Shown: one piece after another, positions 11,218 to 22,388 of the stretch
How the letters are laid out: each line of letters begins with the position of its first letter
Numbering within the stretch: position 1 is the stretch's first letter
From: Metopolophium dirhodum
Taxonomy: Eukaryota; Arthropoda; Insecta; Hemiptera; Aphididae
Direction: 5' to 3'
Length of the DNA stretch: 64,000 nucleotides
NCBI RefSeq assembly: GCF_019925205.1
Contig: NC_083565.1
Location: 25,138,241-25,202,240 of the forward strand
Made by a program: the position numbers and the translations under genes
The notes under the pieces: model-generated
What the model saw: only the letters and a program-made list of their open reading frames with translations
Database searches by the model: none
Told to the model about the DNA's origin: nothing

Positions 11218-11804
11218 AGTATAAGTAGTGTGTGCTAGACGGAAATAGAATTCACTATTATTATCTCAACTTGCACGAAATATCGTACAGTCCCGCATGT
11301 AAGGCTGGGCATTAACGAGTTAAGAACCAAGTTGCGAACATACCAGTGTGTTTATCTGTGTTAGAAAATCTCATATAATAGGCTCTCTAGAGTGTGGCGT
11401 GTGGATGTTCTTTATATTATCGTGTTTTTTCCGCGGCTGGAGACAACCATTTCCATAATACCAAATAGACATCTTTAATGACCATGAACGTCTACCTAAT
11501 TTTTTTATTTTATTTAATTCCTGTTTAGACCAGCCTATAAAGCGCCTAACGCTGTTGTGATTTAATTGTTCACTGTTTGCTATACCAGTGATCATCGTCA
11601 TATTATATTTTGTAGTATTTTATAAACACTGAGATATGCTGTTACTAATTAGATATGAAAATATATTTATATTATATTCATTCTATTTATTACAATATAT
11701 GTTTTATTTTACAGTTGATTGACAACAGTCTTGGTCGAAAGTTTATGTGGATCATTATCTGCTGTCTTTATTTGAAAAATCAATTGTTACCAATATTTCA
11801 AACA

Positions 11805-14800
11805 ATGAGTTCGTCATCATTGGTAAGTAATATATTAATAATTTAACTATGTATATGGGATGCTTATGGGACATTAATTATACAAACTATGATTTCATTT
11901 TAATCAGGAAAATCCTGTTTTTCAATTTGATATTTAAAAGGACTCTAGTTACTGAATTGATAAGTACTCTAATGATAAATAGATTCACCTTATATATATA
12001 TTTTTTATTCGCATAACAGAAGATTAATAAAGCTAAATATGAGCCCCTGAACATTATTTTGCCATGTACTTTACTTATAAGACAAAAAATGTGTATTAAA
12101 CGCATTTGATTAATTATGAATAAATACATACATTAAATTTATTCATCAAAAAATAATTATAACACTTACAGGATTTATTTTGTCCAAAACATTCAGACTC
12201 TGAAGCACCGATATCAGTTATTACAAAGATCTTATCACAAAAAGACACTTTAAAGTAAATATTTTACAATTATTCTTAATATTACCATTCTTATGTGTAT
12301 ATAATTGTTTTTTTTTTTTTTAGATTTACACATATCTCCAATGAATTTGACAAATTAGGGTTTACCAAAGTGAAGGATTTGGCTGGATCAACCCTTGGCA
12401 AAGCAAGCTCGATTCAAATGTCAGGAGATACTCTAACGCAGCTTTATCAAGCTATGGAGGTATAAACTAAAAACATTTAAATTTTTAGATTATATTTATT
12501 TAATTACAAATATTTTTTTTTTAGATATATAGTGAACGCCTAGGTAAGTTATAATTATTATCAGTACTATCTATTGCTATGTTATATATAGATGAGCATA
12601 CGTAATCTATGACCAAACGACTTTTTTTTTTGTAAACTGCTCAAGGATTGGTATCTGGGTTTAATAAAATATAATGTAAACTTCACCATGTATGTTGTTA
12701 CCATATTTATATAGGAAATATTCAACTTAAAATTCATGTAGAACATTTTAGGTTAATTTTCTGTCTAAACTAATTCAATACTCACTTTGCTTTATATAAC
12801 AATATTTTTCTAACAAACTCAAGAGCCTCCTGGTATTGTAAAAAATATGTATACACAATTTTTTTTTTTCATAAATATTTCTTAAGAGGATGCTACCTAC
12901 CCATGCATTTGTTGTCTCTATCTAACATACATAAGAAATGGCATGTTTTTGTTAACTAGTTTCAATTATGTGCTGTCAGTTTTGATATTAGATCAAATTG
13001 ACCAATTATCCAACTTTAAGGTAATAACTTCATCCGTACTTAAGCGTTGACGTTTTGTTTTCGATAGTTAAATTTTCAAGCATTACATGAGTAAGATATA
13101 TCACAAAATAAAAATGCTCATAATATCTCCCTTGAAAATGAAAATATCAAATAGAGGCCAATGATTTAGCATAGATCATGTTCTCAGCTATGAGTTTGAT
13201 AAATATCAAAACTAACGATACAATATTGAAAAACATGATCAACAATTCAAGATGAGACATCTTTCTAATAAATTAAATAAATAACTTGCATAAAATATTT
13301 TACATTTTACGTATTATCAAAATATTTTGATTGTTATTGAGCTCTTTATAGACAATTTTTTTATTTTTTTAATATCAATAAATGTTTGATCAGTGAAAGG
13401 CATGATAATACAATGTAATACAATAATACTTGTAGGATGTTATATTAGATAATTGAAAACAATTAATGATAGATATTAGAATGTTATTTGAAGTTTGAAT
13501 TACAACTTAGTCGGTCTACAGACCTTATTCTATGTGACACAACCGGTATGTTCTCCCAAGGAATAGAGTATATTAGACCAATTTTGGTTTAATTTATATT
13601 TTATATACATATTTCACACATTGTTAACGTTCAAATAATTTTTGATTTTTTAGGAAAATAAGGATATATTTTTGGTATTATTTCACTTATTTTTATCATT
13701 GTTGGTCCACAATAAATTAATACATATTTTAGTTAAACTATTAATTTACCTTATAAACATTTGTGCACTGCATGCAATTAATTAAACTAAAATTCAATCT
13801 GTTCTATACTAATTTATACCTTTTCTGTAAAATTATGCATTAAATATTCATTTAGCCCACACATCGACGCACACATGCCTACACAAAACTACCAAAACCA
13901 TTATTAACAAATTTTTGAAACACAACTTCAGTCTTCAGCCATTCAAAAGTTTATTTATTTGTACAAAAAAGTTAAATGAAAATTAAATGTCATCAAACAC
14001 AATGAAACTGCTCCTATCTCACATTATTTTTGGTGTTTTCTAACGGTGGCCAGGAGTTCTAAATAAAGCTGCTTCTGTTCTATCGCATAATGTCATAGAA
14101 TGATACTACATTTGAATCCAATTAATAATAATAATTATAATAATAATGAACTTCATTGCAACGACAACTTAAATAATACAAAAATGAATGACATAAAAAA
14201 CCGTAGGATGCATATTGCCGCATCACCTAAAAGCAAAGCTTGTGGTGGGGGAGCTCATCACCTTAAGAAGACAAAAAAGTTGAAAGACAATTGTTAATTT
14301 GGTTGAATTTTACTTAACAGTCTTATTATAACTCTATTATCTTTGAAAAATCAATAAAATTAAGATAAGTTTTGAATGACTTAAAACTATCATACTGATT
14401 AATATTATTATTTTATATACAACATAAATACAAGACGCTATTTTGTCTAAAAACTTTTTGACACTTCAGTAAACGTATAATAACATTTTGCATATTATAT
14501 CTAGTACTAATGTTCATGATCTGATACAGGTATCAAATGTTTATGTTTATACAAGTCAACTAATACAGCTTGATTAAAATAATCTTAATATTATCTCCTC
14601 GATCATTCCCTAGTAAACTTGTTGGTCAATCATAATCCGCTTCAAAATTAATATATATTATATGTTCCTAATGAGTTAATAGTTTTATAGCTAATTAATT
14701 TAAATACAAAATCATTCATAATAAATTCAGGTTTCACATAATACAATAACACTAAAATAATTATTTATTGAGCCCAATAAGGCTACGATATCATTGAAAT

Positions 14801-16997
14801 GTGCCTTAATACTACTTATATTAATTTGAAAAACGGAAAAACTATTATTAGACAAAGGTATATCCACTAAAGATTCAATATAAATGGAATATATATCAAT
14901 ATTTGAAACTCAGCGTTTTATTTTTCATTTAAGAACTTAAAATTTACTTTAAAATAGATTTTACATTATTAATATACTAATTAATTACAGCTTATCGAAC
15001 TGTTTGAATTGTATCAATTGTTATTCTACCAATTTATTAACTGAAATAACTTAATATTAACTATCGTTCAATGTTCTAAATTATATATTTTTTTTTTTTA
15101 GATAAGCTTCTAAACTCTGCAAAAGCAGAACATCAAAATGGAAATTTTATAGCGACGCAAAAAATGTGTAAAGGTTTACTTACACATAAACCGAAAGACT
15201 TAAATGTTTTATTGCTTAATGCAAAATCATTTTTTAACTGCGAAAATTATGAAGAATGCATTGAATGTTTAGAAAAAGCAAATAATATTAATCCCGAATG
15301 TCCCGAAGTTTTAAGTAACTTTGCATTAGTTTGCATGAAAAAATCGGAAAATAATCTAGCAAAAGAATACCTATTTCAAGTATGTGCAATAAAGCCTTAT
15401 TGTGCGGATGCATGGACCAACTATGCTGACTTTTTATTTAAGACTAATGAGTTAGAACCAGCAAAACTGGCTTATGAACGTGTATTAAGTCTAGTACCCG
15501 AATTATATAAAGCACGTAATAAGTACGGAAAACTACTATTAAAAGTAAACAAAATAAAAGAGGCTAAAAAGGAGTTTAAGATTGCCCACAACAGTGCAAC
15601 AAATTGTGCAGAAACATTAAACAATTTAGCAGATGTATATTATAAGAGCGGTAAATTTGGAAAATCTATTTTGAAATATAAACAACTCTTAGAAACAAAC
15701 CCCGATCGGACGAATGCTTGTTTTCAGTTGGGAATGTCCTACATCAAAATTAAAGACTACCAAAATGCAGCTCACGCATTCAAAAAAGCAATCAAACTGG
15801 ATCCCAAAAATGAGTGTTATTTACAAAAGTTGGCAATTACATACTGCTATGAAGACAAAATGGATGAAGCTGCTGAAACATTCAAAAAGTGTTTGAAACT
15901 CAAGCCCGACGATTTTAGCTTAAATTTCGAACTCGCTTTAGTCTATTTGTATAATATTCGAAATTATAATGAAGCGGTACACTATCTTGAAAAATGTAGC
16001 CTTATAAATCCTGATAGAATTGACGTATATGAAAAACTCTTTGATGCATACAGGAAAACTAAATATCATTTAAATGCATCCGATGCTTGCATGTCCATGG
16101 GGGATTTGTATATGGAGAAGGATGATTATCAAAATGCAAGAAACTCATTCTGTTGTGCGGTACTTATGAACCCGAGGAATGCATTTGGTCATTGGAAAAT
16201 GGGCCTGACATTGTATCAACTGGGACATGATGATTTGGCTCTTCAAAAGTAATAATAATAATTCAACACCATTATAAGTTTAAAATGTGCTCTAAAAAGA
16301 CCCTCTAAACATTCTCCAAATAATCTTTAAATTGGTAAAATTTTCAGAAAACGCCCTTTTCTTTTACTTCAATGAGCTTATTAATGTATATGCAAGTTAC
16401 AATAACTTGAAAATAATATGTAATGTACATCTTTTCTTTGGTAAATTATTTAAAATCGGTCAAATTTAAAACAATATTTCCAATTTAACAACAAACAAGT
16501 TATTGACCAACATCTATAACTTAAGGTTTTTAATTTAAAAACGTTTTTTTTTTTTTTTTGCAAACTAAAGACTTGTTAATTTACAACTAAAAATTAATTC
16601 TTTATGAACAAGAATATAAAATATTCTTAAATATGAATTATAGGCTAAATTCTCTTATCTCGGAGATATGTTTAAATTTACAAAATACATTTTTTTTTTC
16701 TATGAATTCCGTAATGGACAATTCGTGAAATCTTTTTAGTATAAGTATTAATCATATAATTCATTTTTCAACAGATACAAACATGCAATAGCAATAAGGC
16801 CGGACTTTCCCGATGCCTATTGCGATATGGGGGTAATATATGATAAACGTGGCCTTCTAGAACAAGCCAAAGTATATTATGAAATGGCAATCAAGTTAAG
16901 TCCAAACGACCATTCCAACGCTCGGTTGAAATTGGCCGATATATCAATGAAAAAAATGGATCTTAATGATGCTATTACAGACAATGAAAAGCAATAG
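11805..16997 (+). CDS. TPR-repeat protein, OGT-like, copy 1
   Basis: Coding exons are 11805-11822, 12172-12254, 12324-12459, 12525-12543, 15102-16248 and 16775-16997. All have GT-AG borders, and phases join into one 541-residue frame. Residues 1-85 form a non-TPR head (GFTKVKDLAGSTLGKASSIQ within it). From residue 86 there are 12-13 consecutive 34-residue TPR units, with a longer insert-bearing unit at about 390-445. TPR solenoids are protein-binding scaffolds. The spacing and the late 'IRPDFPDAYC' segment resemble the TPR half of O-GlcNAc transferase, but the frame ends 58 residues after that segment with no catalytic domain, so enzymatic activity is not expected. The chosen ATG has A at -3. 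An in-frame ATG at 11745 would add 20 residues (MWIIICCLYL...), a weakly signal-like stretch. Residue 407 is Tyr. The partner and role are unknown. Confidence 0.88.
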
Positions 16998-17420
16998 AAT
17001 ATGACAATACATCTGTCAAGTAGATGTAATTTGATATTCTACATCTTCAAAACGACAATACTCCATCCTGGTAAATATTTGATTTATATTATTTCAATAA
17101 GTAAAGTGTGGAACTATTAGACTTTTTTTTTTAATTAATTACTACAATTATTATTATTTAGGTAATAATAAAAAAACGAGGATTTAATTATGTTGTGTTT
17201 TCCGATTTTTTAGTAATGAATAATTTATATTAACTGAATTCTTCAAAAGCACTTTGTTGACTAGTATTATTGTCATGTGTTTCACTTAAACATTTAATCA
17301 ACTACCCATTATAATTGATTTTAATATTAATTATGTAATATATTTTTTTTTTCAGGTTGAATTACTTTGACACCATAAAGATTAGTCTCAACCCAAAAAA
17401 TGTTGATGTTTTTTGTAATA

Positions 17421-19794
17421 TTAATTTACAACAAAATAAGTAAAATCGTAATCCTTGGTTTTAATATGTAATTTTTTCCAAGTTTGAACTTAAAATGTCT
17501 GTAAAAATAACTGTGTTTATATATTTTTTAGGTTATTTGGTTACAGTGTGAGATTTGTTGTTTTAAATTTTCAAACCTTAGATTTAAAAATTGAACATTT
17601 TATAATTTTTTTAACTTCAATAAATTTAAAAGTTTTCGATATTTTGTTAAATTTTGTCAAAATTTGAGTTGAAATACTTATTAAAAAAACATTTTCATGT
17701 GGATCAATAATATGTATCAACTGCTATTATAACATCTTATATAGAACCTTGTATAACATTTTCAATTTATTTTACCAACGAATACAATTTTATTGATATT
17801 TATAAAAAACTAAAAATTTTAAATATCAAATATCTCTAAATAACTCAAAAAGAGGCAAAATACTATGAAAATGTTGTCATTCATAGAAAGTGATAAAATA
17901 AACAAAAGACAATTTCAAGTAGCAGCTTCGGTTAATAGTTTTTGTATAACGATAAAATAAGAATATCGTATGAGAATTTGTTGATTTACGAGTGGATGAT
18001 TATCCAATGTCTAGCTTTAAAAGATCGTAAATAATTAAATTGATTTTTCAGTTATTTTTTTTTTTTTATTATTGAATGTAGGAAAAATCAAGGGCAATCT
18101 TGTATTAAATTTTCAAAGCTTAGATAAAAATAGAAACATTTTTATCAATTATTAAAATTTATTTTAAGTTTTCATTAACATCAACTTACGAGGAACATTA
18201 AATAACATTTTCAAGTTTTATGACCGACCAAAAAATTCTGTGTCGACAAAAGTTCAAAAAAAAAAAAATCTAATGTAGATAGCTCAAACAGTGTCGCACT
18301 ATTTCGAGTATAGGTAATGGTGAATTGAAATTGCTAATATAAACATTCAGTGATAATAAGATATTTTTTTATTATTTCTATACATTTTTTTTATGGTTTA
18401 AATGTAAGACAAGCAGCATTTTTTGCATGTACCTACCTACTGACTAAAATAAATATGATTTAAGTTATCAAATTAGTATATAAATTACTTAAATGAGAAC
18501 GAAATAAGCATCGGATAAATCGACATTTTTATTTTTATTTTTATTTCACGTCCGAATTTAAACTTTTAACATATTTTCAATGGCTAAAAAATTCTTAAAA
18601 TGTCATTAATTGCATTTTGTTATTGCAATGTGAAACAAAAACATTCCTGAACTTTGAAACACACCGGGAATATAAAGTTTAAAAAAGGTGGGTACCTATG
18701 TGTCGTGTGGGTCACTGTAATGGACGTGTTAAATTTAAATTCAATGTTATAAAATCATTGTATACGAAAAACGATTCCAAGTTAATTTACGATTGAATAT
18801 CCAATGTCGTAAAAATTTGAACTACTCAGTCTTTCATAAAAAATGTATGTGTTACTTTCAGGTGAACCTTTTTTTTTTTGTTATGTGTAGAAAAACTTAT
18901 AAGGGATCTTGTATTAGATTTTCAAATCGTTTACCTATATAAGAAGAAAAGTTTTATTAATATTACTAACTCGAAATAATGTACAATTATTCATGATTTT
19001 GACGATTTTCGTCAAAATTCTAACTTCAAGAGCTCCTAAAAAATTAATATAATTAACACTCGACACGTTTTTTTAAATTAAACTAATAATAACTTCTACA
19101 TATGGAATATTGTATTCAATTTAAAATTTTTTTGACCGAATGAAAAATTGTATACCAGCGACGTGATTCTCCGAGGATGCTCCCCGCATTTTTTCCTTTA
19201 CTCATTAGTAATCATTTTATTCAAATTCATAAAAAATTGCAACTTTATACATTTCATATACCAACGAATAACATTTGTAAATTACAACAAAATAACTAAA
19301 ATCGTAATTTTTGGTTTTAATAGATATAATATGTTATTTCTTCCAAATTTGAGCTTAAAATGTCTGTAAAAAATAACTGTATTTATATATTATTTTTTTT
19401 AGATTATTAGGTTACAGTATGAGATATTTTGTTTTAAAAGTTCAAACATTTTATAGTTTGTTAACTACAATAATTTGGAAAATGTTCAATATTTTGTTAA
19501 ATGTTGACAAAATTTGATTTTAAATACCTATAAAAAAAAATTGGGCATATGGATCTATAATATGTAACAACCGCTATTATGACAACTTATAGTATCTATT
19601 AACTAGTAGCTATTAACTAGTGTATAGTACCTGCGATTAGTAGCTATTAAATAAAAATTGGGACCCAACTCGAAAGCGCCGACCACTTTTATTGAGGTAC
19701 ATTAAAAATTGCATAACATTAATGTTTGCTAGCTGGCGATATTGCAAAATACTTGATAAAGATTACATTCCTGTCAAGCATGTGCTGTTTACTG
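17421..19794. repeat. repeat-rich 2.37 kb 3' segment, unit 1
   Basis: This gene-free segment separates the 3' flank of gene 1 from unit 2. It holds diverged copies of one interspersed-repeat family: the 'acaacaaaata.gtaaaatcg' to 'taggttacagt.tgagat' block occurs at 17428-17580 and again at 19277-19430, and an 'atcttgtatta.attttcaaa' block lies near 18100 and 18910. The 'cattgtatacgaaaaacgattc' motif near 18755 recurs at 60780 outside the array. The whole segment is missing from the older partial copy at 8322-9145. Confidence 0.7.
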
Positions 19795-21368
19795 CAATTG
19801 GCATTAAATTAGTATTCTCTATACCAGGTGTCAACCTTATCCATCAAGTGATCTACATTAAACATTTTAAGTATTTGGTGAACGACCACTATTTATTTAT
19901 TTATATTATTTATATATTAATACATCATGCCAGGCACGGACCTAGATCAATGTCTTATCTTGGTGGCGGGACGGAGTGGGGAGGGGTTGCAACAGTTTTT
20001 TTTACAACAAATAAAGGTAGGTACAATAACTATATTAAACAATTGATTCATAATTAAAAAATGTTTTCCAAATATTTATATAATCGTAATGAAATTAATC
20101 AATAAACTATTATATTTTATTAACTAACAAAATCAATTTAAATGTTTTAAGTTTCTATTCCATAAATTTTAATTTTAAAAAAATGGTAACTTCGTCAAGC
20201 TTCGTTAAACTTCGATTAAAAATTTAATATTATGTTGCAAGGTTTTTACAATATATCAAAATCACAAAAATAGTATACATATAGCCACTTAATTATTGCT
20301 CAATTATAATATTGTAGCCGGTGGCGGCGTCGCACGAATGACGCCACACGAAAGATGAAAGTTACGATTTTAAGAGGAAACAATGATCGAACATAATTTT
20401 AGTTTTTAGATTGTTTGAATATAAAAATAAAAAACATTGTATCTTTAATCAATCATAATGAGTAAAAGTTATTAAAAAAAAAAAAAGAGTTAATACAAAT
20501 AATAACGAAATTAGGCACTTCTTTGTTTTTATACTCATTAAAGTTATAGCATTCAGCAATTACATAGATACATAATTCAACATTTAATATAGGTAATACT
20601 AAAAAATTACGTGAAAAGGGTACTCATATAAACTTCTTTTATATTATAATAACGTTTCGTTGGTATTTGTTACTTTGTATGTATTTTCAAATGTGTATTT
20701 TTTAATAAAAAAAATGTATTTAATATTATAATGGTGTAACACTACCAACAGTGTGATTAATTATACCATACATTAATACACACACTAATAAGCAAAGTTT
20801 AATACTTCTATCATAAAACAAGGTACACACATATCAATTATAGGTAATTATAAAAATGTGCCGTAATTGGTATCTATAGCAACACTGATGACTGATTATA
20901 TGGGTATACGCAGGACATACGGAAACTGTGCATAGGTCATCCTCCCCGACTTAGTTTCTGTACACAAATTTATAATTTATAAATTATAAGCTTTCATCGT
21001 AATTTATTATATTAAACGATATAAATAAGTATCAGAACACCTAACAATTCAAAATTGCCGCCAATAAGGACATTTTATACCGCTCTTGGAGATTGCGTCT
21101 TCTGCACACACATATATCTATAAAGTACTAGATAGCGAACTCCCGCCATGAATTGAAGCTTCGATGTCGGTTGGCAACTGTATGGTATTTCATATGGCAA
21201 ACAAGATAATATAATGTTTTATTTTGTATCGTATTTTATCATTTCTAAACATGTTGTTAAAAAAAAAAAAAGTATATTTTATATAAGTCATTTTACATTT
21301 ACTATTTTATTTTACCATTAAAACGATGTTATTCCTTATACATTTCGTATAATAAATGAAATGTTTTG

Positions 21369-21801
21369 CCAACCAACAAAATGGCGACCGTCCACAGCTG
21401 AGCTTCACTTGTAACAATGTAAATTGTATAGGAGTTCCTTATCCAGCGTAGTATTATAGAAATCTGCGGTAGCTGCACAACAGCCACGTCAGCAGCTGCA
21501 GATTTACACGCAGCCACGTCACACGGATCATGAACCAATGGCGTTCTTATAGTTGTGTACGTCTCTATAACCTATAAACATATTTTATTCATATATGAAT
21601 TTCCAAATTTCCATTGTGTAGTTTGTAGTCTAAACATTTTCTTTATACTTGCTTTTTCACTTCACTGGACTTAAATACTTAAGTCCTTAACTTCTATGTG
21701 CCTGCAACAAGCGACTGAAATACTTATAAAACATCCTGTGCTTAGTGCTTTTAAGTTTTGACGCCATCAGTGGATCACCAACTCGTCGTTGTCGTATAGT
21801 G
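21369..21801 (+). promoter_or_regulatory. putative promoter and untranslated exon 1, copy 2
   Basis: Same layout as in unit 1: YY1-like motif, paired 'cagccacgtca' 30 bp apart, CCAAT box, 'tcagtg' initiator and 'gtgagtat' donor, all unchanged. The 69 bp deletion of this unit lies about 1.1 kb further upstream and leaves the block intact. Confidence 0.35.
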
Positions 21802-22388
21802 AGTATAAGTAGTGTGTGCTAGACGGAAATAGAATTCACTATTATTATCTCAACTTGCACGAAATATCGTACAGTCCCGCATGTAAGGCTGGGCATTAAC
21901 GAGTTAAGAACCAAGTTGCGAACATACCAGTGTGTTTATCTGTGTTAGAAAATCTCATATAATAGGCTCTCTAGAGTGTGGCGTGTGGATGTTCTTTATA
22001 TTATCGTGTTTTTTCCGCGGCTGGAGACAACCATTACCATAATACCAAATAGACATCTTTAATGACCATGAACGTCTACCTAATTTTTTTATTTTATTTA
22101 ATTCCTGTTTAGACCAGCCTATAAAGCGCCTAACGCTGTTGTGATTTAATTGTTCACTGTTTGCTATACCAGTGATCATCGTCATATTATATTTTGTAGT
22201 ATTTTATAAACACTGAGATATGCTGTTACTAATTAGATATGAAAATATATTTATATTATATTCATTCTATTTATTACAATATATGTTTTATTTTACAGTT
22301 GATTGACAACAGTCTTGGTCGAAAGTTTATGTGGATCATTATCTGCTGTCTTTATTTGAAAAATCAATTGTTACCAATATTTCAAACA

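Larger units (their letters stand above)
9146..19794 (+). repeat. tandem array unit 1 (~10.65 kb)
   Basis: The first full unit is taken, for convenience, to start at 'caattggcattaaatta'. It recurs at 19795, 30378, 41034 and 51688. By eye, units differ at a handful of substitutions and small homopolymer indels per unit. The 5' ~2 kb (9146 to about 10700) has no gene; it holds a repeat-like end ('gcacggacctag', then a G-rich stretch at 9288-9345) and a hairpin ('ggcgtc'/'gacgcc', 9742-9761). Next come the promoter zone, the TPR gene and a repeat-rich 3' segment. Confidence 0.95.

Noticed and set aside
11371..11601. 76-residue minus-strand frame upstream of gene 1
   Set aside because: It lies in the inferred first intron on the opposite strand. 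It is broken by one extra T in units 3 and 4, so there is no sign of constraint.
11887..12129. 80-residue minus-strand frame inside an intron
   Set aside because: It is AT-rich, hydrophobic/basic and of low complexity, antisense to the TPR gene, and shortened in unit 3 by a one-base deletion.
14100..14297. 65-residue open frame in the long intron, repeated in all units
   Set aside because: It starts in an (aat)n-derived Asn run, recurs only because the whole unit is duplicated, and the homologous part of the old relic (around 3255) has no such frame.
19692..20057. 121-residue frame across unit junctions
   Set aside because: It spans the segment/unit boundary and contains dispersed-repeat sequence. 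The old copy has a different frame there.
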